Of a DNA stretch of 64,000 nucleotides, positions 1 through 8,278 are shown piece after piece. The DNA comes from JACVRW01 sp034664085. Lineage in GTDB: Bacteria > Actinomycetota > Thermoleophilia > Solirubrobacterales > Thermoleophilaceae. The notes beneath the pieces are model-generated. The model saw only the letters and a program-made list of their open reading frames with translations, was not told where the DNA came from and searched no databases. Position 1 is the first letter of the stretch. Each line of letters starts with the position of its first letter. The DNA lies in contig JAXDII010000026.1 of assembly GCA_034664085.1 (NCBI GenBank), positions 1 through 64,000 of the forward strand, in the 5' to 3' direction. The position numbers and the translations under genes were made by a program.

Positions 1-323
1 TCGGGGTCGATGTTGAGCGTGCGCGGGTCGATGTCGCAGAACACCGGCTTGGCGTCCTCGTAGAGCAGGCAGTTGGCGGAAGCGACGAACGAGAACGGCG
101 TGGTCACGACCTCGTCGCCGGCCTCCACTCCGGCGGCCCGGATGGCGAGGTGGAGCCCAGCCGTGCCGCTCGACACCGCGGACACGGGCCGATCGAAGAT
201 GTCCCCCAGCCGCGTTTCGAAGTCGGCCAGTCGGGGACCCAGGGCGAGCCTGCCGGAGCGCAGCGTCTCCAGCAGCAGCTGTTCCTCGCGCTCGCCGACG
301 AGCGGCTTCGCGAGCGGGATCAC
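1..323 (-). CDS. DegT/DnrJ/EryC1 family sugar aminotransferase, N-terminal part (runs off the window)
   Basis: PLP-dependent aminotransferase of the DegT/DnrJ/EryC1/StrS family, which normally transfers an amino group to nucleotide-linked keto-sugars. The visible 107 or so residues carry the family's opening (IPLAKPLVGEREEQLLLE), the SSGTAGLHLA cofactor-phosphate segment and the GDEVVTTPFSF motif. The catalytic lysine lies in the missing C-terminal part. The start is the GTG at 323, which overlaps the cimA stop as GTGA, so the gene is the distal member of the leuB-ilvE-cimA operon. Why a sugar aminotransferase follows isoleucine genes is not clear from the sequence. Confidence 0.82.
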   Translation of the reverse strand, partial: MIPLAKPLVGEREEQLLLETLRSGRLALGPRLADFETRLGDIFDRPVSAVSSGTAGLHLAIRAAGVEAGDEVVTTPFSFVASANCLLYEDAKPVFCDIDPRTLNIDP

Positions 324-1978
324 GAACTGGAGGACGTGGCTGCGCGCCCGGCCGAGCCGGGCGCTTGCGCAAGGCCCGGGCGCCCTACGCGGGCCGGCAG
401 CATGCCGGCCTCGAGCGAGTCGACCAGCGCCTCCCAGCTCGCTTCGATGATGTTCTCGGACACGCCGATCGCGCCCCAGTTGTCGGTGCCGTCGCTGGCG
501 TCGAGCAGCACGCGAGTGACCGCGCCGGTGCCCTTCGTCTCGTCCAGGATGCGCACCTTGAAGTTCACGAGCTGGATGTCGCGCAGGTGCGGATAGCGCT
601 CGCCGATCGCCTCGCGCAGCGCCTTGTCGAGCGCGTGCACCGGGCCGTTGCCCTCGGCGGTGCGCACGTAGCGCTCGCCGTCGACCCAGATCTTGATCGT
701 GGCCTCCGTCTCCACCCGCCCGTCGGCGCGCTTCTCGACGATCGCCCGCCACGACTCGAGCCGGAAGAGCGGCTCGTAGTCGCCGGTCTCCTTGCGGATC
801 AGCAGGTCGAACGAGCCGTCGGCGGCCTCGAACTGGTAGCCCTGGTGCTCGAGCTCCTTGACGCGCTCGACCACGCGCGTGGCGGTGGCGTCGTCCACGT
901 CCGCGCGCGCCACGACGGTCCCCTTGCCGGAGAGCTCGGAGACGAGCACGCGCCGGTCGGCTCCGACGTCGGCCGGGTCGATGTGCTCGAACGTGCGCGC
1001 GTCGCGGTTCACGCCGGCGACGTGCATCCCGCCCTTGTGCGCGAAGGCGTTCGCCCCGACGTAGGGCTGGTTCGGGTTCGGCGTCACGTTGCACAGCTCG
1101 TCGACCAGGTGCGCGATCTCTGTCAGGCGGCGCAGCCGGTCCGGCCCAATGCACTCGTAGCCCATCTTCAGCTCGAGCGTCGGCAGGATCGTGATCAGGT
1201 TGGCGTTGCCGCAGCGCTCCCCGTAGCCGTTCAGCGTGCCCTGCACCATCCGCGCGCCGGCCTCGACCGCGACCAGCGAATTGGCCACCCCGCAGCCGGC
1301 GTCGTCGTGGGTGTGGATGCCGACCTGCGTGGCGCCGCCGAGCTCGGCGACCACGCGCGCCGTCGCGTCGGCCACCTCGCTGGGCACCGACGAGCCGTTC
1401 GTGTCGCACAGCGTCACGTTCTCCGCCCCCGCCTCCGCCGCCGCGCGCAGGCAGCGCAGGGCGTAGTCGGGGTCGGCCCGGAAGGCGTCGAAGAAGTGCT
1501 CGGCGTCGTAGATCACGCGCTTGCCCTGGCCGGCCAGGAAGCCGACCGAGTCGGCGATCATGCGCAGGTTCTCCTCGGGGTCCACCTGGGTGACCTTCTC
1601 CAGGTGCAGCGACCACGTCTTGCCCACCAGCGTGCACACCGGCGCGAAACACTCGGCCAGCAGCCGCAGCGCCGGGTCGTCCTCGGCGGCCGCGTCGCGG
1701 CGGCGGGTCATGCCGAAGGCGACCACCTCGGCGCTCTCGAAGCTCTCGCCCGCGAGCACCTCGAAGAGCGCCTCCTCCTTGGGGTTCGACGCCGGGAAGC
1801 CCGCCTCGATCAGGGGCACGCCGAGCGAGTCCAGCGCGTGGGCCACGCGCACCTTCTCGTCCACCGACAGGGACATCCCCTCACCCTGCATCCCGTCGCG
1901 CAGGGTGGTGTCGTAAACCGTGACCAGCTGGGGGCTCGCGCCCCCAGGCCCCCGTGAAGATTGGCTTGTCCCCTGCAT
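320..1978 (-). CDS. cimA: (R)-citramalate synthase
   Basis: Condenses pyruvate and acetyl-CoA to (R)-citramalate, the first step of threonine-independent isoleucine synthesis. The 552-residue product has the HMGL-like TIM barrel (YDTTLRDGMQGEG, residues 22-34; IHTHDDAGCGVANS metal-binding histidines; NGYGERCGN) and a C-terminal LeuA-type allosteric domain. The segment SLHLEKVTQVDPEENLRMI and the following VIYDAEHFFDAF are typical of CimA rather than LeuA. The ATG at 1978 is the only ATG/GTG/TTG start that keeps the catalytic motif. It adds about 17 residues encoded by a hairpin repeat (see repeat at 1924-1962). Located 10 nt after ilvE; its stop overlaps the DegT start. Confidence 0.93.
   Translation of the reverse strand: MQGTSQSSRGPGGASPQLVTVYDTTLRDGMQGEGMSLSVDEKVRVAHALDSLGVPLIEAGFPASNPKEEALFEVLAGESFESAEVVAFGMTRRRDAAAEDDPALRLLAECFAPVCTLVGKTWSLHLEKVTQVDPEENLRMIADSVGFLAGQGKRVIYDAEHFFDAFRADPDYALRCLRAAAEAGAENVTLCDTNGSSVPSEVADATARVVAELGGATQVGIHTHDDAGCGVANSLVAVEAGARMVQGTLNGYGERCGNANLITILPTLELKMGYECIGPDRLRRLTEIAHLVDELCNVTPNPNQPYVGANAFAHKGGMHVAGVNRDARTFEHIDPADVGADRRVLVSELSGKGTVVARADVDDATATRVVERVKELEHQGYQFEAADGSFDLLIRKETGDYEPLFRLESWRAIVEKRADGRVETEATIKIWVDGERYVRTAEGNGPVHALDKALREAIGERYPHLRDIQLVNFKVRILDETKGTGAVTRVLLDASDGTDNWGAIGVSENIIEASWEALVDSLEAGMLPARVGRPGLAQAPGSAGRAATSSSS
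1924..1962 (-). repeat. Dispersed hairpin repeat copy inside the 5' end of cimA
   Basis: On the minus strand a perfect 8-bp stem, CTGGGGGC / GCCCCCAG (1928-1947), closes a GCGA (GNRA) tetraloop. It is preceded by AATC and CGGGGGCC. About 27 of 31 core bases match the repeat copy at 8506-8550. It is translated as codons 11-17 of cimA. Confidence 0.7.
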
Positions 1979-1988
1979 TTCGGCCGCT

Positions 1989-2921
1989 TTAGGTCTGCGA
2001 GGGCACCGGTACCAGGTCCAGCCACTCCGCGTACTGCGGCGCCCGGCCGTGCAGGGCGTCGTCGAACAGCTGCTGGATCTCACGCGTGACCGGGCCCGGC
2101 TCTCCCGTGCCGATCTGGATGTCATCGATCTCGCGCAGGGGCGTGAGCTCGGCGGCGGTGCCGGTGAGGAAGACCTCGTCGGCCAGCGCCAGCTCGGCGC
2201 GCGCAAGGTCGCGCTCGACCACCTCGTAGCCGAGATCGCGCGCGACCTGGATGCACGACCTGCGGTTGATGCCGTCGAGGATCGACGCCGTCTGCGACGG
2301 CGTGGCGATCACGCCGTCCTTGACCACGAACACGTTCTCACCGGTGCCCTCGCAGACGTTGCCCCGGTCGTCGAGCAGGATCGCCTCCTCGTAGCCCGAC
2401 TTGAGCGACTCGATCTTGGCCAGCACCGAGTTCAGGTACTGCCCCGAGGCCTTGGACTGAGGGATCAGCGAGTCGGACGAGATGCGCCGGTAGGACGACA
2501 CGCGGGCGCGCACGCCGTTGCGCTTGCCGTCCTCGCCGAGGTAGGCGCCCCACTCCCACACGGCGACCATCGCCTCCACCGGGTTGTCGAGCGGGTTGAG
2601 GCCCATCGGGCCGTAGCCGCGCCACACGAGCGGGCGGATGTAACAGCTCTTGAACCCGTTGCGCACGATCAGCTCGTGCGTCACCTCGCGGAGCTGCTCC
2701 TTCGCGTAGGGCAGGTCCATGTAGTAGAGCTTGGCCGACCGCTCGAGCCGGTCCAGGTGGTCCGAATGGCGGAAGACCGCCGCGCCGCGCTCCGTCTCGT
2801 AGCAGCGGATGCCCTCGAAGACGCCCGTGCCGTAGTGCAGTGCGTGCGTGAGTACGTGTACCTTCGCGTCCTCCCAGGCGACGAACTCCCCGTTCAGCCA
2901 GATGAGGTCGGCGGTGTTCAC
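1989..2921 (-). CDS. ilvE: Branched-chain amino acid aminotransferase
   Basis: Fold-type IV PLP transaminase that interconverts Leu, Ile and Val with their 2-oxo acids. The 310 residues match the usual IlvE length. Visible landmarks are the N-terminal HALHYGTGVFEGIR, the cofactor lysine at about residue 157 in SKASGQY, EGTGENVFVV, and the TGTAAELTPLREID segment near the C-terminus. The GTG start at 2921 has AGGAG six to seven bases upstream. It lies between leuB (9 nt gap) and cimA (10 nt gap), so it shares their transcript. Confidence 0.95.
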   Translation of the reverse strand: MNTADLIWLNGEFVAWEDAKVHVLTHALHYGTGVFEGIRCYETERGAAVFRHSDHLDRLERSAKLYYMDLPYAKEQLREVTHELIVRNGFKSCYIRPLVWRGYGPMGLNPLDNPVEAMVAVWEWGAYLGEDGKRNGVRARVSSYRRISSDSLIPQSKASGQYLNSVLAKIESLKSGYEEAILLDDRGNVCEGTGENVFVVKDGVIATPSQTASILDGINRRSCIQVARDLGYEVVERDLARAELALADEVFLTGTAAELTPLREIDDIQIGTGEPGPVTREIQQLFDDALHGRAPQYAEWLDLVPVPSQT

Positions 2922-2930
2922 GTACTGCTC

Positions 2931-3953
2931 CTAAAGGTTCGCGACAACCGCCCGGGTGGCGGCCTCTGTAGTGGCATCGCCGCCGAGGTCCGGAGTCCGG
3001 AGGCCATCCCCGAGCGCGCGATCGACGGCGGATTCTAGGGCAGAGGCCTCTTTCTCCATAGCGAGTCCGTGCCGCAGCATCAGGGCCACGGACCCGAACA
3101 TCGCGAGCGGGTTGGCCTTGCCGGTCCCGGCGATGTCCGGCGCGGAGCCGTGAACCGGCTCGAACACGCCTGGCCCGGAGCCGTCTCCGAGCGAGGCGCT
3201 CGGCAGCATCCCGAGCGACCCGGTGAGCATCGCGGCCTCGTCGCTGAGGATGTCGCCGAACAGGTTCTCGGTGAGGATCACGTCGAAGTGCCCGGGGCGC
3301 GAGACGAGCTGCATGGCGGCGTTGTCGACCAGCATGTGCTCGAGCGGCGTGTCCTCCCCCGCGGCCACGTCCTCGACCACGCGCCGCCAGAGCCGCGACG
3401 TCTCGAGCACGTTGGCCTTGTCCACGCTCGTCACCTTCGTGCGGGCGAGGCCGAAGGCCACGCGCGCGATGCGCTCGACCTCGGCCTCGGAGTAGGTGCA
3501 GGTGTCGAAGGCGCTGTCGCCGTCGACGCCGCTGTCGCCGAAGTAGATGCCGCCGGTCAGCTCGCGCACGACCAGGAGGTCGGTGCCCTCGATCAGCTCG
3601 CGCTTGAGCGGGCTCGCGTCGAGCAGCGCCGGGCTCGGCCGCACGGGGCGCAGGTTCGCGAACAGTCCGAGACCCTTGCGCAGGCCGAGCAGGCCCTGCT
3701 CGGGACGCGGCTTGGCCGGGTCCAGCGTGTCCCACTTGGGGCCCCCCACCGCGGCGAGCAGCACGGCGTCAGCGCCGCGGCAGGTCTCGAGCACCTCGTC
3801 GGTGAGCGCGGTGCCGTGGGCGTCGATCGACACTCCGCCCATGAGCTGCTCGTCCAGCTCGAAATCGCCGAGCGCGCCGAGCACCTGCTCGGCCGCGGCC
3901 ATGATCTCGGGCCCGATCCCGTCGCCGGGGAGCGTGACGATGTGCGCTGACAC
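2931..3953 (-). CDS. leuB: 3-isopropylmalate dehydrogenase
   Basis: NAD-dependent oxidative decarboxylase of 3-isopropylmalate in leucine synthesis; in citramalate-using organisms it also oxidises beta-methylmalate. Seen: GDGIGPEI at the N-terminus, the substrate-binding LRKGLGLFANLRP, RELTGGIYFG, and the metal-binding DEAAML and NAD-binding GSAPDIAGTGKANP segments. 340 residues, normal length. I chose the GTG at 3953 (MSAHIVTLPG) over the GTG at 3971 because GGAAGAG sits about 9 bases upstream of it, while nothing ribosome-binding-like precedes 3971. First gene of the leuB-ilvE-cimA-DegT unit and preceded by a strong RNA hairpin. Confidence 0.93.
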   Translation of the reverse strand: MSAHIVTLPGDGIGPEIMAAAEQVLGALGDFELDEQLMGGVSIDAHGTALTDEVLETCRGADAVLLAAVGGPKWDTLDPAKPRPEQGLLGLRKGLGLFANLRPVRPSPALLDASPLKRELIEGTDLLVVRELTGGIYFGDSGVDGDSAFDTCTYSEAEVERIARVAFGLARTKVTSVDKANVLETSRLWRRVVEDVAAGEDTPLEHMLVDNAAMQLVSRPGHFDVILTENLFGDILSDEAAMLTGSLGMLPSASLGDGSGPGVFEPVHGSAPDIAGTGKANPLAMFGSVALMLRHGLAMEKEASALESAVDRALGDGLRTPDLGGDATTEAATRAVVANL

Positions 3954-3980
3954 GGTCGCGAACTCTTCCACAACGACAAC

Positions 3981-4014
3981 GACCGCCCCGGGCTGAGCGA
4001 GCCCCGAGACGGTC
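3981..4014 (-). promoter_or_regulatory. Hairpin in the leuB 5' untranslated region
   Basis: Arms 3981-3994 and 4000-4014 pair over 14 positions with one bulged base and a five-base loop. The two non-Watson-Crick positions are C/A on the plus strand, so they become G-U wobble pairs in minus-strand RNA, which favours a minus-strand RNA element. It lies about 28 nt upstream of the leuB start and 135 nt after the protease stop. It could be an attenuator or the protease terminator. Confidence 0.45.
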
Positions 4015-4148
4015 GCGTCAGTCTCCGCGCACCCGTCTCCGACGTGGCGCGCAGATCTCCCGCCGCCGCACTTGTGCGCATCCTCACCCGTTTGAGGAGC
4101 GCCAGGTGGACCTGCGCTGGAATTGCGCGGGTTCCGGACCCGATGCGG

Positions 4149-4982
4149 CTAGCCGGCGCCCAAGATGGCGCCCACCACGTCGGCCGTGAAGGGCTCCGTG
4201 CCGTTCTCCAGCTGGACGTCCGAGAGCGAGCTGTTGGCGCGCATGTAGGCGAGCTCACGGCCCAGGTCGGCCACGCCGTTGGACCCGGCCAGTGGGGCGA
4301 TGGCAACCGTCGACAGAGTGCCGATGGCCTGCCCCGACCCGTTCAGGAAGCCGCTGCCGGAGTCGCCGGGGATGCCCGGGGTGACGGTGTACACGGTGCG
4401 GCTCCAGCCGTTGCCCTCGGTGGTCACGACGATGCCCCGCTTCGGGCTCAGCTGCGTGACGCCTCCGCGCAGCGAGGAATTGCCGTACGAGTACACGTCG
4501 TCGCCGGTCGCCGACGGACCGCCGAGCCCCGTGGGGCCGCCGAATCCGGGCACCGACGGGTTGACGTTCGGGACGTCCGCGGGGTCGATGCGCACGAGCG
4601 CGAGGTCGTTGTAGGCGCAGACGTCGGGGTTGGACTCGCCGTTTGCCTGCATGGTCAGCCAGGAGCTGTAGGCCAGCGTCCCGGGACGCGACGCGCCCGT
4701 GATCTCGACCGGCGTCCCGAGCGGGAGCGACGCGGCGAGGCACCCGTCGGTGTCAGTGGCGGCGCCGGTGCTCGCGCAGTGCGCTGCCTGCCCGATGTAG
4801 GTGTTGCCGCCGCCGGTGTAGATGAAGTTGGCCGTGCACTGGCCGCCCGCGGTGAAGGTCTGGACCCCCGGGTGGACGGTGGCCTGGCCCGCCGGCGCCC
4901 AGGCGCCCGCGGCGGCGGGCAGCAGGCCGGCAATGGCCAGCGAGCAGACGAGCGTGGTCAGGAAGGCTGTGTCGCGTCGCAT
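4149..4982 (-). CDS. Secreted trypsin-like (S1 family) serine protease
   Basis: 277-residue exported protease. Residues 1-27 form a signal peptide (basic MRRD, hydrophobic core, AAAGA). The catalytic triad is recognisable as His68 in AAHC, Asp126 in NDLALV and Ser208 in GDSGSG, in the right order and spacing for a chymotrypsin fold. Cysteines at 49/69 and 81/122 could form disulfides. The substrate is unknown. It stands alone between the leuB hairpin and the methyltransferase gene; its relation to the amino acid genes is probably only positional. I judge it active because all three catalytic residues are present. Confidence 0.85.
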   Translation of the reverse strand: MRRDTAFLTTLVCSLAIAGLLPAAAGAWAPAGQATVHPGVQTFTAGGQCTANFIYTGGGNTYIGQAAHCASTGAATDTDGCLAASLPLGTPVEITGASRPGTLAYSSWLTMQANGESNPDVCAYNDLALVRIDPADVPNVNPSVPGFGGPTGLGGPSATGDDVYSYGNSSLRGGVTQLSPKRGIVVTTEGNGWSRTVYTVTPGIPGDSGSGFLNGSGQAIGTLSTVAIAPLAGSNGVADLGRELAYMRANSSLSDVQLENGTEPFTADVVGAILGAG

Positions 4983-5025
4983 ATGCCACGCGCCTTACCC
5001 CGGACCGCTCGAAGCCATGCCCGGG

Positions 5026-5778
5026 CTACGGGCGCACGGCGACGATGTTGAGCCGCACGTAGTCCAGCTCGGACAGCTCCGCCGCCCAGCGGGCGTGCAC
5101 GTCCTCCGCGAAGCGCGGGCGCAGCGCGTCGGGGAGCTGCTCCAGGTGATTGCCGAGGCAGATCGTGCGCAGGTAGTTCGCCGGGTCCGGGGGCTTGGCC
5201 GGCTGGGGCTCCAGCCAGGTGTCGACCTCGGCGAAGCCCGCACGTTCCAAGCGCCCGGCCGTCTCCTCGGCCGACGCGAAGTTCCAGGGTCCCTCCCATC
5301 CGCCCAGGTGCTCCGCGTAAGGCTCTTCGCCCGCCACCGCTCGCGCCACCGCGTGGAAGCGCTCGATGTTCCCCTCGCCTCCGCACTGGGCGACCAGCCG
5401 GCCGCCCGGCGCCAGCGCGGCGTAGAGGCGCTGGAACAACCGCTCGTGGTCGGCGATCCAGTGGAAGACGGCGTTCGAGAAGACGGCGTCGACGGGCTCG
5501 TCCAGCGTGAGCTCGGTGAGGCTGCTCTGGAACACCGTCGCGCGCTCCGGCAGCGCCGCGCGGGCATGCTCGACCATGGAGGGGGCCGAGTCCACCGCCA
5601 CCACGCGCCCCTCCGGCAGGCGGTCGAGCAGCATCGCCGTCACGCGGCCGGAGCCGCAGCCGGCGTCCAGCACGGTCTCGTCGCCGCGCAGGGCGAGGCG
5701 CTCGAGGACCACCGCGGCCCACTCGGCCTGGGGCCCCGAGACGCGGTCGTAGGTGGCCGCGTCCCAGTCGCGCGTCAT
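5026..5778 (-). CDS. SAM-dependent methyltransferase, trans-aconitate 2-methyltransferase-like
   Basis: 250-residue class I methyltransferase. Motif I (VLDAGCGSG, about residues 37-44), the acidic motif II (VVAVDSAPSMV) and motif IV-like FSNAVFHWIADHERLF resemble Tam, which methylates trans-aconitate formed by spontaneous isomerisation of cis-aconitate. The ATG overlaps the leuD stop by 4 nt (ATGA), so it is translationally coupled to the isopropylmalate isomerase. This suggests a role in clearing an aberrant isomerase by-product or methylating isopropylmalate (as yeast Tmt1 does), which is inference. It could also be an unrelated small-molecule methyltransferase. Confidence 0.75.
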   Translation of the reverse strand: MTRDWDAATYDRVSGPQAEWAAVVLERLALRGDETVLDAGCGSGRVTAMLLDRLPEGRVVAVDSAPSMVEHARAALPERATVFQSSLTELTLDEPVDAVFSNAVFHWIADHERLFQRLYAALAPGGRLVAQCGGEGNIERFHAVARAVAGEEPYAEHLGGWEGPWNFASAEETAGRLERAGFAEVDTWLEPQPAKPPDPANYLRTICLGNHLEQLPDALRPRFAEDVHARWAAELSELDYVRLNIVAVRP

Positions 5779-6338
5779 GCCAGCGTGGTCGTCACCGGGC
5801 CGCTGCGCTCGCGCCCGGCTTCGTACCGCTCGATCGCGTCGGCCTCGAGCAGCGTCACGCCTATGTCGTCGAGCCCGTTCAGCAGGCGCCGCTTCGTCTC
5901 GGGGTCGATCTCGAACGAGGCGCCGCCGCCGTCCCAGCGCACCTCTTGGGCCGCGAGGTCGATGCTGGCCGTGCCGGCCCCCATCAGCGCCTGCACGTCG
6001 GCCTCCGCGAGCACCACCGGGAGCAGCCCGATCTTGGTGCAGTTGGAGTAGAAGATGTCGGCGAAGCTGGGCGCCACGACCGCCTCGAAGCCGTAGTCCT
6101 CGAGCGCCCACGGCGCGTGCTCGCGCGACGACCCGCAGCCGAAGTTGCGCCCGGCGGCGAGGATCGGATTGGCCGGCAGGTCCCAGCCGGGCTGCTTCGC
6201 CCAGTCGTAGAACAGGAACTCGCCGAAGCCGGTCCGCTCGACCCGCTTCAGGAACTGCTTCGGGATGATCTGGTCGGTGTCGACGTCGCTGCGGTCGAGC
6301 ACCGAGACGCGGCCTTCGATCACGCTGACGGCTTTCAT
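5775..6338 (-). CDS. leuD: 3-isopropylmalate dehydratase, small subunit
   Basis: Swivelling-domain subunit of isopropylmalate isomerase; pairs with LeuC. 187 residues, normal for LeuD. Seen: DTDQIIPKQFLK near the N-terminus and the substrate-binding GRNFGCGSSREHAPW (residues 63-77). The ATG overlaps the leuC stop (ATGA) and its own stop overlaps the methyltransferase start (ATGA). In this organism the LeuCD pair probably also isomerises citramalate made by CimA. Confidence 0.95.
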   Translation of the reverse strand: MKAVSVIEGRVSVLDRSDVDTDQIIPKQFLKRVERTGFGEFLFYDWAKQPGWDLPANPILAAGRNFGCGSSREHAPWALEDYGFEAVVAPSFADIFYSNCTKIGLLPVVLAEADVQALMGAGTASIDLAAQEVRWDGGGASFEIDPETKRRLLNGLDDIGVTLLEADAIERYEAGRERSGPVTTTLA

Positions 6339-7693
6339 TTCCACCCCCGGATGTCGACGAAGTGACCCTCGATGGCCGCCGCGGCCGCCATCTTCGGGCT
6401 GACGAGGTGCGTACGGCCGCCGCGGCCCTGACGCCCCTCGAAGTTGCGGTTCGAAGTCGAGGCACAGCGCTCGCCGGGCTGGAGGATGTCCGGGTTCATC
6501 CCGAGGCACATCGAGCAGCCCGCGGAGCGCCAGTCGAACCCGGCGGCGCGGAAGACCTCGTGCAGCCCCTCCGCCTCGGCCTGCGCCTTCACCTGCTGGG
6601 AGCCCGGCACCACCATGGCGTCGACCGACGCCGCCACGTGGCGCCCCCGCACGATCTCGGCGGCCTCGCGCAGGTCGCCGATGCGTGAGTTCGTGCACGA
6701 CCCGATGAAGACCCGGTCGAGCGCGATCGCCTCCATCGGCGTGCCGGCGTCCAGCGCCATGTACTCGAGCGCCCGCTGCTCGCCCTCGTCGCGCGGCTCG
6801 GGGACCTTCGACGTGACGTCGGTGACCATCCCCGGCGTCGTTCCCCAGGTGATCTGCGGCGACAGCGCGCTGGCGTCGATCAGCACCTCGGTGTCGAAGT
6901 CGGCGCCCTCGTCGGTGCGCAGCTCGCCCCACTCGTCCAGCGGCAGCGGGTCGGGCGCGGCCTCGCGGCCGGCGACCCACTCGAAGGTCGTCTCGTCGGG
7001 CGCGATCATCCCGGCGCGGCCGCCGGCCTCGATCGTCATGTTGCAGACCGTCATGCGGCCCTCCATCGAGAGGCCCTCGATCGCGGGTCCGGCGTACTCG
7101 ATCACGTGGCCGACGCCGCCGGCGACGCCGATCCGGCCGATCGTGCCGAGGATCAGGTCCTTGGCGGTGACGCCGTAGCCCAGCTCGCCCTCGTAGCGCA
7201 CGCGCATCGACTTGGGCTTGCGCTGCTGGAGCGTCTGCGTGGCGAGCACGTGCTCCACCTCGCTCGTGCCGATGCCGAAGGCGAGCGCGCCGAAGGCCCC
7301 GTGCGTGGAGGTGTGCGAGTCGCCGCACACGATCGTCATGCCGGGCTGGGTCACCCCCAGCTCCGGGCCGATCACGTGCACGATGCCCTGGCGGGCGGAG
7401 CCGATCGAGTAGGCGGGCACGCCGAACTCACGGCAGTTGCGCTCGAGCGTCTCCACCTGCACGCGCGAGAGCTGGTCGCGGATCTGCGCGGCGGCGGTGG
7501 AGCCGTCGGTTGGGACGTTGTGATCGGCGGTGGCCAGCGTGCGGTCGGGCCGGCGCACCTCGCGCCCTGCCAGTCGCAGCGACTCGAACGCCTGCGGGGA
7601 CGTCACCTCGTGCACCAGGTGGAGGTCGATGTAGAGGAGGCCCTCCGCGACCTCGTGGGCTTCCCAGATCTTGTCGAACAGGGTCTTGGGCAT
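6335..7693 (-). CDS. leuC: 3-isopropylmalate dehydratase, large subunit
   Basis: Aconitase-fold large subunit carrying the 4Fe-4S cluster. 452 residues from the ATG at 7693 (MPKTLFDKIWEAHEV). Cluster cysteines are visible in GSCTNSRIGD and the CSMCLGMN motif; VCGDSHTSTHGAFGALAFGIGTSEVEHV is present with its expected segments. The gene begins 7 nt after the stop of the XRE-cupin regulator, so both are probably co-transcribed, and it ends in an ATGA overlap with leuD. Confidence 0.95.
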   Translation of the reverse strand: MPKTLFDKIWEAHEVAEGLLYIDLHLVHEVTSPQAFESLRLAGREVRRPDRTLATADHNVPTDGSTAAAQIRDQLSRVQVETLERNCREFGVPAYSIGSARQGIVHVIGPELGVTQPGMTIVCGDSHTSTHGAFGALAFGIGTSEVEHVLATQTLQQRKPKSMRVRYEGELGYGVTAKDLILGTIGRIGVAGGVGHVIEYAGPAIEGLSMEGRMTVCNMTIEAGGRAGMIAPDETTFEWVAGREAAPDPLPLDEWGELRTDEGADFDTEVLIDASALSPQITWGTTPGMVTDVTSKVPEPRDEGEQRALEYMALDAGTPMEAIALDRVFIGSCTNSRIGDLREAAEIVRGRHVAASVDAMVVPGSQQVKAQAEAEGLHEVFRAAGFDWRSAGCSMCLGMNPDILQPGERCASTSNRNFEGRQGRGGRTHLVSPKMAAAAAIEGHFVDIRGWK

Positions 7694-7700
7694 CTTGGCG

Positions 7701-8273
7701 TCAGCTCCTGCGTAGTCCGGCGGCGACGACGGCGTAGAAGCGTGCGCCGTCTGAGCCGGGGTTCTCGAAGTGGTGGGGCAGGTCGGCGTCGAAGGTAACG
7801 GCGTCGCCGTTGTCGAGCTCGTGGGCGTGGCCGCCGCACACGAAGCGCACGCGCCCCTCGACCACGACGGCGGTCTCGCGGCTGCCGGGCTCGTGCATCG
7901 GCGGGTCGTCGGGCTCCGCGGTGGACGCGCCGGACGCGAGGCTGTGCAGCGACACCTCCGCACGCAGTCCCGGCAGCGGCGGGGTCAGCACCTCGTAGCG
8001 GTGGCGCGGCCCGCCGGCGCGGCGGCGATCCGCCGCGCGGACGACGCTCACGCCGTCGCTCTCGTCCAGCCGCAGCAGCTGCGACAGGTTCAGCTCGAGC
8101 CCGCCTGCGATCCGCTCGGCCACGGACAGCGTCGGGCTCGTCTCGCCGCGCTCGACCTGCGAGAGCATCGGCGCCGAGACGCCGCTGCGCTCGGCCAGCT
8201 CCCGCAGAGAGAGATCCATGGCCTCCCGCAGCGAGCGCAGCCTGGTGCCGAACTGGTGACCGTTGGCGGACAC
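7701..8273 (-). CDS. XRE-family transcriptional regulator with C-terminal cupin domain
   Basis: 190-residue regulator: an N-terminal helix-turn-helix (LRSLREAMDLSLRELAERSG, then SAPMLSQVERGETSPTLSVAERIA, residues 10-55) joined to a small cupin sensor domain (MHEPGSRETAVVVEGRVRF and DADLPHHFENPG). Such proteins sense small molecules and repress local genes. It sits 7 nt upstream of leuC, so it likely regulates leuCD and itself. I start it at the GTG at 8273 because a TAGCGT -10 box ends 8 nt upstream; a GTG at 8291 would extend it by six residues. The ligand is not deducible. Confidence 0.82.
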   Translation of the reverse strand: MSANGHQFGTRLRSLREAMDLSLRELAERSGVSAPMLSQVERGETSPTLSVAERIAGGLELNLSQLLRLDESDGVSVVRAADRRRAGGPRHRYEVLTPPLPGLRAEVSLHSLASGASTAEPDDPPMHEPGSRETAVVVEGRVRFVCGGHAHELDNGDAVTFDADLPHHFENPGSDGARFYAVVAAGLRRS

Positions 8274-8278
8274 GGCGC

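Noticed and set aside
365..1957. Long open frame opposite cimA (530 codons), and similar long frames opposite most genes
   Set aside because: Arg/Ala/Val-rich composition, no family motifs, and codon third positions that mirror the real gene on the other strand; a normal effect of high GC.
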